Shown piece by piece: positions 53,195-61,622 of a DNA stretch of 64,000 bases. Every line of letters begins with the position of its first letter. The stretch's first letter is position 1. Origin of the DNA: Deltaproteobacteria bacterium (lineage in GTDB: Bacteria; Desulfobacterota; Desulfuromonadia; Geobacterales; JAJYBI01); the NCBI GenBank assembly GCA_021779095.1, contig JAJYBI010000019.1, forward strand, positions 1 to 64,000, in the 5' to 3' direction. The notes under the pieces were generated by a model that did no database searches, was not told where the DNA came from, and was given only the letters and a program-made list of their open reading frames with translations. The position numbers were made by a program, and so were the translations under genes.

Positions 53195-54481
53195 TCACCG
53201 GTACCAGTCGGCCCGCGACAGCGGCAGGCCGCTCCGTCCCCCGTCCGGTTTCACCAGCAGCAGCTGGTAGACGTTGAGCCGGCCGGTGGTGAAGTAGTGG
53301 GCGGAGCCGGCCATGTAGAGCCGCCAGATGCGGCAGGTCACCTCGTCCGTCAGATGCAGCGCCTCGTCGTACCGCGCCTCCAGGCGGCGCACCCAGTGGC
53401 GGAGGGTGAGGGCGTAATGCTCCCGCAGGCTCTCCAGGTCCCGTGACTCGAACCGCTCCTCCTCCGCCGTGCGGATCACCGTATCGATGGGGGGAAGATC
53501 GCCGTCGGGGAAGACGTACCGGTCGATGAACGACGGCCCCGGGGGGAGGGGGAGCGCGCGGCTGGAGGCGATGCCGTGGTTGAGGAAGACCCCGCCGGGA
53601 CGCAGGAGCCGCCAGGCCTGCCGGAAATACGCCTCCAGCTTCCCCCGCCCCACATGCTCGATCATCCCCACGCTGGCCAGCTTGTCGAACCGCCCCTCCC
53701 CCTCCAGCTCCCGGTAGTCCCGAAGCTCCACCCGACACCGGTCCGCCAGTCCCGCCGCCGCGATCCGCTCCGTCGCCAGCTCCGCCTGCTGCGAGCTGAC
53801 GGTGATCCCCAGCGCCTCCACCCCGTAGTGCTCCGCCGCGTGCAGAATCAGGCTCCCCCAGCCGCAGCCGATGTCCAAAAGCCGCTCGCCGGGTTGCAGC
53901 CGCAGCTTGCGGCATACGTAGTCGAGCTTGCGCTCCTGGGCAACGTCCAGCGGCCCGCCGGGGTCGGCGAAGACGGCACAGGAGTAGACCAGCCGCTCGT
54001 CGAGCCAGAGCCGGAAGAAATCGTTGGAGGTGTTGTAGTGGAAGGAGACCGCCTCGCCGTCACGGCGGCGGGAATGGGGACGGCCGTGGAGCCGCGCCCC
54101 GCGGGAGGTGTCGTCACGGGTCTGCAGCGGCAGGGAGAGGAGAAACCGGCCGTGGCGCAGCCGTTCCCATACCCCCCAGTGCAGGTCGAAAAGCCGGTCC
54201 GCCAGGTCGAACGCCGCGACGATATCCCCCTCGATGTCGAAGTCGCCGTAGATGAACGCCTCGCCGAGGGTGAGCTGGTTGGGGGGCCAGAACATGCGCC
54301 GGAGCGCACCGGGATGATTCAGCACGAGGGTGAACCGCTCCCCGCCTTTCCCGCCCATATGCCGGACCGACCCGTCCCAGAACCGGGCGGCGAAGCCGGC
54401 GACGGTACTCCCCGCCAGCAGGCTCTCCAGAAAAACCGCACTTCCACGCACCAGCCTGTCGTTGTTTTCCCCGGTGTGCAT
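53195..54481 (-). CDS. cfa: Cyclopropane-fatty-acyl-phospholipid synthase
   Basis: A 428-residue SAM-dependent enzyme that adds a methylene to unsaturated acyl chains. The SAM loop is LLDIGCGWGSL and the acceptor-site motifs are FHYNTSNDFFRLWLDERLVYS, read from residue about 146, and the later NHGIASSR. The N-terminal region (residues 1-130) is the family-specific domain. ATG follows GAGGGGAGG. Confidence 0.92.
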   Translation of the reverse strand: MHTGENNDRLVRGSAVFLESLLAGSTVAGFAARFWDGSVRHMGGKGGERFTLVLNHPGALRRMFWPPNQLTLGEAFIYGDFDIEGDIVAAFDLADRLFDLHWGVWERLRHGRFLLSLPLQTRDDTSRGARLHGRPHSRRRDGEAVSFHYNTSNDFFRLWLDERLVYSCAVFADPGGPLDVAQERKLDYVCRKLRLQPGERLLDIGCGWGSLILHAAEHYGVEALGITVSSQQAELATERIAAAGLADRCRVELRDYRELEGEGRFDKLASVGMIEHVGRGKLEAYFRQAWRLLRPGGVFLNHGIASSRALPLPPGPSFIDRYVFPDGDLPPIDTVIRTAEEERFESRDLESLREHYALTLRHWVRRLEARYDEALHLTDEVTCRIWRLYMAGSAHYFTTGRLNVYQLLLVKPDGGRSGLPLSRADWYR

Positions 54482-54585
54482 GGCACCCTCCCCTCACGGG
54501 ATACATACGACAATTAGACCACCGGTTCGGGTGATTGGCAACCGATGCGGTAGGGCGTGGGGATCGAACCCGGGAAAGCTGTCCA

Positions 54586-54692
54586 CGCAACGCCGCAACG
54601 CTCGCCACGGTAAAGACGCAAGGGACCTTACCAAGGAGTACGTTGACGAGCCGACATGAATAATACATTCCCCCTCCCTTGACGGGAGGGGG
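54586..54692. repeat. Repeat region upstream of cfa
   Basis: CCACGCAACGCCGCAACG (54585-54602) matches the arm of the element at 57.9-58.0 kb. Further on CCCCCTCCC-5-GGGAGGGGG (54670-54692) is a hairpin. No gene is visible in the 330 bases from 54482 to 54812. Confidence 0.6.
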
Positions 54693-54812
54693 TGAGGGTG
54701 AACGCCATCTGTGGAAAGGAACCCCAGGGAAAGGGTGGGACACGACCCGGTGCACCTATTCGGTCACCGGACCGGGGCATGCGGTATGGAGAAACGGTGG
54801 ACCGGGACCTTG

Positions 54813-55091
54813 TCACCGGCCGCGGGGATGGTAGGTACCGTCGGGTCTGCGCTCCACCCGCTCCATCTCGTCGTGGTGTTCCTGCGGCTCGTCCGCAGCC
54901 TCTTCGCCCTCTTTCGCCTTGGCCACCGCCTTTTTGGAGAGGACCACCGAGTCGCTCTTCTGCTTCTCCAGCGACTTCTGCACCGGTTCGTTGAGCGTGG
55001 CAACGACGGTATACTGTTCGGCCAGTGCGCGGGAATTCACTTCCTGCGGCATCACCACCATGTTGTAGGGAGATACGGGAGGTATGGGCAT
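54813..55091 (-). CDS. Hypothetical protein
   Basis: A 92-residue mostly helical, acidic protein (EGEEAADEPQEHHDEMERV) that I do not recognise. It starts with MPIPPVSPYNMVVMPQEV and has no membrane segment. A ribosome site (GAGGGGGT) precedes the ATG. Probably real given codon use, but weakly supported. Confidence 0.5.
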   Translation of the reverse strand: MPIPPVSPYNMVVMPQEVNSRALAEQYTVVATLNEPVQKSLEKQKSDSVVLSKKAVAKAKEGEEAADEPQEHHDEMERVERRPDGTYHPRGR

Positions 55092-55181
55092 GGGATCACC
55101 CCCTCGAACGGATTCGACTGCTTACCGATACGTATCGGCAGCTCCCGCCGCATACTTTACCGGGAATGCGCGGATACGCTG

Positions 55182-55919
55182 CTACTCGGCGTCCACAACC
55201 CTGCCATCGAAAAAGATCACCTTCAGGTCGGGGTAGATGTAGATCGTCTTCCTCCCCAGCAGCACCCGCTTGTCGGGGGGCCCCAGGACCGCGGCGACTT
55301 CCTCCGGCGTCTGGCCGAGCCTGACCGTACCGGTCGCCCGGCCGGCGGCACGCGGTTCCGGGGCCGGTCCCGCCGAAACTGCAGGAGTGGCGGCCGACGC
55401 CTGCTCGCCCACGGCGACCAGCCATTCGTCGATGTCGGCCAGCAGCCGCTGCGCCGTCACCCCCGCCAGTCCCCCCCCGTACCGGAACCGGACGGAAGCC
55501 TGCAGCGGCGCCGGTCCCCGCGTGCCGCTGCCGGGCACCACGTAGGTGGCGACGGTGAACAGGTCGAGCTGCACGTAGTCGTCGCCGGTGCGGACGCCGT
55601 ACAGGTGGAGCCGCTCGCCGGGCGAAAGGACGCCGGCATGGGCGCCGCCGAGGGGAAGGTCGCTGCCCCCCGCCTCCATCAGCCGGTGGTCGTCGATCAG
55701 GTTCGCCCGGAACAGCTTGCTGGCCCGGTTCACCCGCAGCCCCTCCCGCCGTGGCGCGAGCACGGTGCCGATCTCGCTGAAGCCGCCGAGGAACGACGGG
55801 CTCGTGAGCCGGTAGCGGGAGGTCACCGCCGCGACCGCCTCGTCGCGGGTAAGGGCGTCCGCCGTGCCGGTCGCGAGCGCCACCAGCAGTAGAGTTGCAC
55901 ATACGGTTCGAAAGGTCAC
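55182..55919 (-). CDS. Exported protein with C-terminal SmpA/OmlA-like domain
   Basis: A 245-residue protein starting at GTG after AGGGGGTGG, with a signal peptide (residues 1-22). The middle (about 25-180) is beta-rich and unrecognised. After an Ala/Pro linker a short C-terminal domain, GTVRLGQTPEEVAAVLGPPD, has the SmpA/OmlA (BamE-like) pattern. It is probably periplasmic or outer-membrane associated. Function unknown. Confidence 0.65.
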   Translation of the reverse strand: MTFRTVCATLLLVALATGTADALTRDEAVAAVTSRYRLTSPSFLGGFSEIGTVLAPRREGLRVNRASKLFRANLIDDHRLMEAGGSDLPLGGAHAGVLSPGERLHLYGVRTGDDYVQLDLFTVATYVVPGSGTRGPAPLQASVRFRYGGGLAGVTAQRLLADIDEWLVAVGEQASAATPAVSAGPAPEPRAAGRATGTVRLGQTPEEVAAVLGPPDKRVLLGRKTIYIYPDLKVIFFDGRVVDAE

Positions 55920-55960
55920 GGTCCACCCCCTGCATCAACGTACGCGGCAGCGGGAAACCG

Positions 55961-56932
55961 CTACCGCGCCAGCACCTGGGCCAGCTCCAGGAGATCCAGA
56001 TCGAGCGGTTTGGTCCGGCCCACCACCTCGTCCAGCGGGGTCGCCCCCACCCGGCCGCCGATCTGCCCCACCAGCACCCCGTGCACGCCGCCGGCCAGCT
56101 GCTCCACCGCCGCCGCCCCGAGCCGGGTCCCCAGGAGCCGGTCGAAGGCGCCGGGGGCCACGCCGCGCTGCACGTGCCCCAGCTTGGTCACCCTGAGCTC
56201 GAACCCGAGCCGCTGGTGGTGCTCCCGGAAATACTCCGCCATCCCCTCGGCGTTGTTCCGCGCCCCCTCCGCCACCACCACGATGGCGTGGGCCTTGCCG
56301 TTGGCGTAGGCGGCCCGCAGGTTGTCCGCCACCCTCTCCGGGTCCGTCTCCTGCTCCGGGATCACGATGGCGTCGGCGCCGCCGGCGAGCCCGGCCATCA
56401 GCGCCAAGTAGCCGCACTTGCGCCCCATCACCTCCACCAGGAACGCCCGGTGGTGGGACTCGCCGGTCACCTTCAGCCGGTCGATCGCCTCCAGCGCCAC
56501 GTCCACGGCGCTCGTCACGCCGATGGTCACCTCCGTGCCGCTCAGGTCGTTGTCGATGGTGGAGGCCACCCCCACCACCGGGAGGCCGCGCCGCGACAGG
56601 GCGTGGGCGCCGGTCTGGGAGCCGTTGCCGCCGATCACCACCAGGGCGTCGATCCCCCGCTCCTCCAGCCGGTCCAGCGCCTGCCGCTGCACCTCTTCGG
56701 CGCAAAACTCCCTGCAGCGCGCGCTCCCCAGCATCGTACCGCCCCGCTGGATGATTCCCCCCACGTCCCGTTTTCCCAGGGGGACGATGGAGCCGGCGAT
56801 GAGCCCGGCGAAGCCGTTTTTTACCCCGAACGCCTCCCATCCCCAGTCGATGGCGGTCCGCACCGTCGCCCGGATGGCGGCGTTCATCCCCGGGGCGTCC
56901 CCTCCGCTCGTCAATACGGCGATCCGCTGCAT
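55961..56932 (-). CDS. pfkA: 6-Phosphofructokinase with altered Mg-site residue
   Basis: A 323-residue ATP-type phosphofructokinase of glycolysis. It keeps the ATP-site SGGDAPGMNAAIRA, the catalytic Asp in STIDNDLSGT, GSARCREF and the sugar site MGRKCGYLA. The Gly that marks ATP use (rather than pyrophosphate) is present in GGNGS, but the preceding residue, Asp103 in E. coli, which binds Mg, is Asn. That may change metal or ATP affinity. It stands alone. Confidence 0.9.
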   Translation of the reverse strand: MQRIAVLTSGGDAPGMNAAIRATVRTAIDWGWEAFGVKNGFAGLIAGSIVPLGKRDVGGIIQRGGTMLGSARCREFCAEEVQRQALDRLEERGIDALVVIGGNGSQTGAHALSRRGLPVVGVASTIDNDLSGTEVTIGVTSAVDVALEAIDRLKVTGESHHRAFLVEVMGRKCGYLALMAGLAGGADAIVIPEQETDPERVADNLRAAYANGKAHAIVVVAEGARNNAEGMAEYFREHHQRLGFELRVTKLGHVQRGVAPGAFDRLLGTRLGAAAVEQLAGGVHGVLVGQIGGRVGATPLDEVVGRTKPLDLDLLELAQVLAR

Positions 56933-56999
56933 CGCTACCTCCGATCCGCTGCCTAGTGCGCTACCGAAACGTTACCGCGGAAGAGGGGTCGGCGCAACC

Positions 57000-57302
57000 T
57001 CACCGCCGCTCCACGATATTCCAGCTCTCCGTCCGGAAGTCGTACACGATCTTTGCCCGCCCCGCCTGGAGCTGGCGCAGCACCTGCCCGATCCTCGCCT
57101 CCGGGTCGCCGTCGCCGTCGCACCACTCCCGGGTGACGAACGCCTCCAGCATCCGCTGCAGGAGCTCCGGGTCGACCCGCGACAGGGGGATCTCGATCCC
57201 CTCCTCCGCACCCTCCTCCGCACCCTCCTCCGCACCCTCCTCCGCACCCTCCTCTCCCGGCCCCTCCTCGTCGACCCGGATGACCTCCCGCTCGTCGATC
57301 AT
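57000..57302 (-). CDS. UPF0270 (YheU)-like protein with acidic repeat tail
   Basis: A 100-residue protein. The C-terminal part (about 36-100) is YheU-like: IPLSRVDPELLQRMLEAFV, RIGQVLRQLQAGRAKIVYD. The N-terminal 35 residues contain four copies of GAEE encoded by four identical 12-base units. YheU has no known function. Start overlaps the yaeQ stop by four bases, so the two are coupled. Confidence 0.78.
   Translation of the reverse strand: MIDEREVIRVDEEGPGEEGAEEGAEEGAEEGAEEGIEIPLSRVDPELLQRMLEAFVTREWCDGDGDPEARIGQVLRQLQAGRAKIVYDFRTESWNIVERR
57201..57248. repeat. Four perfect 12-base tandem repeats
   Basis: CTCCTCCGCACC occurs four times in a row inside the UPF0270-like gene, coding GAEE on the minus strand. 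Unit length is a multiple of three, so copy-number change keeps the frame. Confidence 0.95.
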
Positions 57303-57856
57303 GGCAGGTCGTCCAGCGCCGGCCCGGCCAGGAGCTCCAGCTGGGCGTCGCAGGTCATGCCGGCGGCGGTGACGTAGATGCTCCCGCCGGTGACCGTCAC
57401 CTCCCAGGCGATGGCGCGCGAAAGGGAAGCGGCGAGTTGTCTCACGAACCGGTCGTCCAGCCCAATCACCGTCAGGTTCGGGATGCCGGCGAGCTTCGGC
57501 AGCTGCGGGCCGTCCCAGCGGTACCGGTTCGGCCCGCTCGCCAGGAGCACCACCCGGCCGGCGTGGCGCGCCGCCTTCATAAGCCGCTCCGGCTCCGGCG
57601 TCCCCACCTCCACCCAGAGCGCCACCCGACCGTCCGGCGCCTTCGTCCAGAGGTCCGGCTCGTCACCCGCGCAGATCCCGCGGGTGAATTCGAGCTCCGG
57701 GCCGAAGCAGAGGGCGTACGCCAGCAGGCGCAGCACCAGCCGCTCCGCCGTCTCCGACGGATGCCGGGCGATACTGAAGGAAAGTGTTTCGTAGCGGCCG
57801 CGGTCCACGTGGGAGAGCTGGAGCGCGGCGCGGTAGACGGTGGAGGGGAGGGCCAT
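57299..57856 (-). CDS. yaeQ: YaeQ family protein
   Basis: A 185-residue protein starting MALPSTVYRAALQLSHVDRG, the standard YaeQ beginning. YaeQ has a PD-(D/E)XK nuclease-like fold; the acidic residues in GDEPDLWTKAPDG and the LWVEVG strand are consistent. Function is uncertain (it was found as a suppressor of loss of RfaH). The ATG is 12 bases after AAAGGAG; a longer start exists but is less like homologues. Confidence 0.88.
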   Translation of the reverse strand: MALPSTVYRAALQLSHVDRGRYETLSFSIARHPSETAERLVLRLLAYALCFGPELEFTRGICAGDEPDLWTKAPDGRVALWVEVGTPEPERLMKAARHAGRVVLLASGPNRYRWDGPQLPKLAGIPNLTVIGLDDRFVRQLAASLSRAIAWEVTVTGGSIYVTAAGMTCDAQLELLAGPALDDLP

Positions 57857-57895
57857 TGGTCGGGGGACTCCTTTAATGCCAGACAAGACGGTTGA

Positions 57896-58019
57896 TCACG
57901 CAACGCCGCAACGGCCGCAACGGAACCGAAAGACACCAGAATTCTCTCTCCGGGCAGGTGGCAGCCCCGCTGCTGACGATCTTCCGGTCTTGCGTTGCGT
58001 TCGTTGCGGCGTCGCGTGA
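57896..58019. repeat. MITE-like element with 18-base inverted ends
   Basis: TCACGCAACGCCGCAACG (57896-57913) and its complement at 58002-58019 match in 17 of 18 positions, with no gene inside. A single arm of the same family occurs at 54585. Confidence 0.7.
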
Positions 58020-58055
58020 AACCGCCGTTTTGTAGTTAATTGATGTCAAACGCGG

Positions 58056-58739
58056 TCATCGCGGCTGCAGCCGGGCCAGGAAGACCGTATGCCGCAGCCC
58101 GCCCCGGCCGGGCCGGTCGGTGGTCACCGCGAACCCGGCGCTCCGCAGTCGCTGCACATACCCCTCGTCGTAGTTCTCCCCCCACACCGCCAGGGTCCCA
58201 CCCGGCGCCAGCGCCGCCCGCTGCGCCTCGATGGCCCGGCTGCCGTAGAACGGGTCGCGTACGCTGTCCGTGCGGGCGTGCGGTCCCCGGTACAGGTCCA
58301 GCACGATGGCGTCGAACCGCGCCGCGCCGCCCGCCTTCGCCGCCCGCCGGATCAGCTCCGTCACGTCGGCGATCTCAAGCTGCACCCGGGGGTCCGTCAC
58401 GGCGCTTCCCGTGAGCGGCGCCAGCGGCCCCCGGCACCAGTCGGCCACGACCGGGTTCAGCTCCGCCACCGTCACCAGCGCGTCGGCGGGGAGCGTGTCC
58501 AGCACCCCCCGCAGGGTACACCCCATCCCCAGCCCGGCCACCAGCACGCGGGCGCCGGCGCACCCCTGCAGCCGGGCGCACCCGACCTGCCCCAGCACCA
58601 CCTCCGACCGGTTCGCCAGGCTGTTCATCAGCACCTGGGTGCCGATGACGATGAGGAAATCCCGCTCCCCCCGCTGCCGCAACTCCAGCACGCCGTCGGG
58701 GGTGGCGACGCTCTCGATGACCTTCCAGGGTAGTGCCAT
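58056..58739 (-). CDS. Spermidine-synthase-like methyltransferase-fold protein
   Basis: A 227-residue protein with the SAM/dcSAM-binding GLGMGCTLRGVLD loop, the acidic strand VAELNPVVADWC and FDAIVLDLYRG, the pattern of spermidine-synthase-like proteins. The aminopropyl-accepting residues cannot be judged, so it may not make polyamines. ATG follows GGAAAGG. Confidence 0.82.
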   Translation of the reverse strand: MALPWKVIESVATPDGVLELRQRGERDFLIVIGTQVLMNSLANRSEVVLGQVGCARLQGCAGARVLVAGLGMGCTLRGVLDTLPADALVTVAELNPVVADWCRGPLAPLTGSAVTDPRVQLEIADVTELIRRAAKAGGAARFDAIVLDLYRGPHARTDSVRDPFYGSRAIEAQRAALAPGGTLAVWGENYDEGYVQRLRSAGFAVTTDRPGRGGLRHTVFLARLQPR

Positions 58740-58849
58740 GGGACCTTTCCGGCCCGGCCGCGCCGGGACCATTTCCGTGAACTGTCGTTGCTACCGGAGA
58801 TGTACCGGATTCGGGGGAAAATTGACAGCCAATTCGTCGGGCGGCCGCC

Positions 58850-59194
58850 TCAGTACGGGCGCAGCTGGGCGCCGGCGCCGATATGCCAGTGGAGGTGCTT
58901 GGAGGACTGGTACGCCCCGAGGTTCGTATAGACCCGGGCGGCGCCGAAGCGGGCCATGAAGTCGCCGGCGATCGCCTTCGCCGTCCGCATCAGCTCCAAG
59001 AGGAGCTCGTTGTCCGCCTCATCCAGGGTGATGAGCGACTCCACGTGCTTCTTCGGGAGCAGCACCACGTGGTGCTCCCACAAGGGGTTCGTGTGGTGGA
59101 AGGCGAAGACCCGGTCGTTTTCGCAGTAGACCGGGACGGAGAGCCGGCCGGAAAGGATACGGCCGCAGTAGAAATCGCAGGCGGGGTCGGTCAT
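58850..59194 (-). CDS. HIT-family protein
   Basis: A 114-residue HIT (histidine triad) protein with the triad HLHWHIG near the C-terminus and EHHVVLLPKKHVESL before it. HIT proteins hydrolyse nucleotide-phosphoramidates. The early Cys pair (DFYCGRIL, YCEND) resembles the Zn-binding start of HinT-like members. Start follows GGAG. Confidence 0.9.
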   Translation of the reverse strand: MTDPACDFYCGRILSGRLSVPVYCENDRVFAFHHTNPLWEHHVVLLPKKHVESLITLDEADNELLLELMRTAKAIAGDFMARFGAARVYTNLGAYQSSKHLHWHIGAGAQLRPY

Positions 59195-59332
59195 GGGGCA
59201 GCTCCGGAACGTTTTCCTGACTAATACCACAGCGGCGGGCGGTCCGGCAAGGTTACGGTATCGGCCGTGCGAATGCCGGCCGTGCCGGATACGGCCCAGG
59301 GATTCCGGGGAGCGCCGCCGGGATCTGCCCCG

Positions 59333-59863
59333 TCACGGGGCCAGGGGATCGGACTTGCCCGGCAGGTGCCGGTGCTCCTCTTCCATCTCCTGCAGCCAGG
59401 CCCGCCAGCGGGCGCGACGGGGGAAATGGACGGCGAAGGCGGTGAGGGCGAGGGCGAACTGCAGGTAGAACTGCTGCCGGTCGCCGGTGGCGAGGTACAG
59501 GGTGAGGCCGTAGAGGGCAACGGCCAGGCAGAGCGCGCAGGAAACCATGCTCACCCGCATGACCCGGATCACCCGCTCCGGCAGGCCGGCGCCGATGGCG
59601 CCGGCGCGCGCGGTGGTCGCCAGGATGCGGCTCCGCCACCACGGGATCAGGGCGAGGATGACGACGGCGACGCCGGGAAGCAGGTAGCGCAGCCTCTCGT
59701 AGGCGGCCGCGAATGAGGGTAAGAGGTCCGGGAGCGGGGCGTGCCGGACGGTGATCGATTCCACCACGCCGGCGAACATGAAGGCGTTGCCGATCATGAT
59801 GCAGCAGATACAGACAGCCAGCCGGAATCCCTTCTGGAGGGATGCATCAGTGTACGGTACCAT
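59333..59863 (-). CDS. Hypothetical membrane protein
   Basis: A 176-residue protein with four hydrophobic segments (about 12-32, 58-75, 96-125 and 130-145) and a basic then acidic C-terminal tail. I do not recognise a family. The ATG follows GCAGAAGGA. Confidence 0.6.
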   Translation of the reverse strand: MVPYTDASLQKGFRLAVCICCIMIGNAFMFAGVVESITVRHAPLPDLLPSFAAAYERLRYLLPGVAVVILALIPWWRSRILATTARAGAIGAGLPERVIRVMRVSMVSCALCLAVALYGLTLYLATGDRQQFYLQFALALTAFAVHFPRRARWRAWLQEMEEEHRHLPGKSDPLAP

Positions 59864-60415
59864 GGAGTTCCTTCTGCGGGGGGACGTCACGCGGGAGCGT
59901 GCTATACGGCGGCATGACGCGGGGATCTGCCGGCGATGCAGGCCGCGTGAACGGCCGGCATCCGCAGGGGAGAGGCATGAAGCGGACCGGCATACCCTTC
60001 CCCCCGGGTATATCGTATACACTATCACGGTGCCGGCAGTCCGGCAAGGAGGGAGCGCGGCCGCGCGTCATTTTTTCACGGAGCCGGTGCGGAAAAGGCG
60101 GCCGGCGGGCCGCCGGAGATGAGGAACAGCACGAGGCCGTAGACGGCGATGGCGGCGATGCCGAGGATGATGAGCCGGATCATGCCGTACCGGTTCGCGG
60201 GCCTGGGGGCGAACCCGTGGAACGGCGCTCAACGTATACGCGCCGTTCAGACGTTATTCTGGCAGTTCATGAAAAGGTGTGGTATGAACGCAACGTCATC
60301 GCAACGATCTTCATGAGAATGCTCCGGCCGGACCGTTATCCTCTCCCGGCAGCGTTGCACAGGGTATTACTGTCGTGGTGCCGGCCGTCGGCACGGGTGG
60401 GGTGGGTCGCAAGGG
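59864..60415. other. Intergenic region with one possible small gene and a palindrome
   Basis: A TATACACTATC motif (60016-60026) partly matches the palindromes at the nuo and prp promoters. Only one short open frame (60076-60183) stands out. The rest has no gene I can support. Confidence 0.3.
60076..60183 (-). CDS. Possible 35-residue membrane protein
   Basis: ATG to TGA encodes one hydrophobic segment (IRLIILGIAAIAVYGLVLFL) and a Pro/Ala tail. GC-rich third positions are consistent with coding, but there is no clear ribosome site. Low confidence. Confidence 0.3.
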   Translation of the reverse strand: MIRLIILGIAAIAVYGLVLFLISGGPPAAFSAPAP

Positions 60416-61273
60416 ATGTTCACGATTACCGAGGAAATGGCGCAGCAGCTGGTCGAACTGGTCTCTGCGGAGACCGGTTTCGACATGATTCTCTGCAATA
60501 CCGACGGCATCATCATCGGGGACAACAAGAAGGAGCGGTTCGGGATCTTCCACGAGCACGCCGCCAGGATCCTGCGCGGCGAAGTGAAGACCTTCGCGGT
60601 CACCAAGGATGAGGAGATCCGCAGCCAGCGCAAGATGCGGGAAGGGTACAACTGCCTGCTGATCGTAGACGGGCAGACGGTGGGCACCTTCGGGATCGGG
60701 GGGCCGATCGACACGGTCAAGCCGATTGCCAAGATCGCCACCGCGGTCATGGCCGCGCGGGTGAAGGAGATCCAGCAGATGGCCCTGATCCGCGAGGTGG
60801 TCGCCAAGGTTTCGGAAAGCGTGCACCGGGCGGCGTCCGACATCGAGGAGATCTCCACCGGATCGAAGGAGCTTCTTGCCACCGGAAACGCCGTCGAGCA
60901 GGCCGTCATCGCCGCGGATGACAAGCTGAAAGATACCAACTCGATATTTTCCATGATCCTCGAGATTGCCGACCAGACCAAGCTCCTGGGGCTCAACGCC
61001 GCCATACTGGCAGCACAGGCCGGAGCCCGCGGCAGGGGTTTCGCCGTGGTCGCCGAAGAGATCCGCAAGCTGGCGGCAAGCAGCGCCACCTCCGCGAAGA
61101 AGGTCCCGGAGGTGCTCGGCGGGGTCCGGGATGCCATGGCCAAGGTGACCTCCAGCAGCATGCAGACCCACTCCGTATCGAGCGAACAGTCCAGGGCGCT
61201 GCACGACCTGGCACTGGTCATGGAGGAGATCCAGCGGTCGGTGAACCTGCTGGTGACCTCGGTCAACCGCTGA
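60416..61273 (+). CDS. Soluble chemoreceptor-like protein
   Basis: A 285-residue protein with no membrane segment. Residues about 1-115 resemble the diacid-recognition/sugar-diacid-type sensory domain (EETGFDMIL-like: SAETGFDMILCNTDGII). The C-terminal half is a short methyl-accepting signalling domain whose tip reads LLGLNAAILAAQAGARGRGF. Two trimer-contact positions at the tip (E385 and R388 in E. coli Tsr) are Leu and Gln. Whether it couples to CheA is uncertain. ATG after AAGGG. No che gene is adjacent. Confidence 0.75.
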   Translation: MFTITEEMAQQLVELVSAETGFDMILCNTDGIIIGDNKKERFGIFHEHAARILRGEVKTFAVTKDEEIRSQRKMREGYNCLLIVDGQTVGTFGIGGPIDTVKPIAKIATAVMAARVKEIQQMALIREVVAKVSESVHRAASDIEEISTGSKELLATGNAVEQAVIAADDKLKDTNSIFSMILEIADQTKLLGLNAAILAAQAGARGRGFAVVAEEIRKLAASSATSAKKVPEVLGGVRDAMAKVTSSSMQTHSVSSEQSRALHDLALVMEEIQRSVNLLVTSVNR

Positions 61274-61403
61274 TCGCCGCCCCGCCCTCCCGCTTCCCGA
61301 ACAGGGAGCGACGCAGGTGTTATCTCCCGATCGCCTGTCGCCCCGGCACGCAGTGCGCCCCGCCGCGACGGACAAGATATTTTTGTTTTCATCCACTTTT
61401 CAT

Positions 61404-61425
61404 TTGGTTATGATGTGGTAACCAA
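61404..61425 (+). promoter_or_regulatory. Operator-like palindrome upstream of the putative toxin-antitoxin pair
   Basis: TTGGTTA and TAACCAA, perfect 7-base arms with 8 bases between, lie 36 bases before the small gene. The start region of that gene repeats ATGGTTACCAT. Autoregulation is inferred. Confidence 0.45.
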
Positions 61426-61460
61426 TAGATAGATGCAGACTGGTCTGGAAAGGTAGAGCC

Positions 61461-61622
61461 ATGGTTACCATGAACAGCAAGGAAACCAAAAAAATGGTTG
61501 CTGAAATGAAGCAATGGTCGAAAAAAGCCTGTGAAACGCCCGAGTCTGCCAGGAAAACGCTGATGGCCATCGGCATCATCGACAAGGATGGCAAACTGAC
61601 CGGACCGTATCGCGATCGTTGA
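61461..61622 (+). CDS. Small helical protein, putative antitoxin
   Basis: A 53-residue protein, charged and helical (SKETKKMVAEMKQWSKKA), ending in a short IGIIDKDGKLTGPYRDR stretch that looks like a common C-terminal motif in small TA-linked proteins. It precedes and overlaps (TGATG) the ADP-ribosyltransferase-like gene, the arrangement of an antitoxin gene. The ATG follows AAAGGTAGAG. A function as antitoxin is inferred from size, overlap and context, not from a known family. Confidence 0.6.
   Translation: MVTMNSKETKKMVAEMKQWSKKACETPESARKTLMAIGIIDKDGKLTGPYRDR

Noticed and set aside
57201..57248. Tandem repeats considered as a CRISPR array
   Set aside because: The units are 12 bases, directly adjacent without spacers, and lie inside a coding frame.
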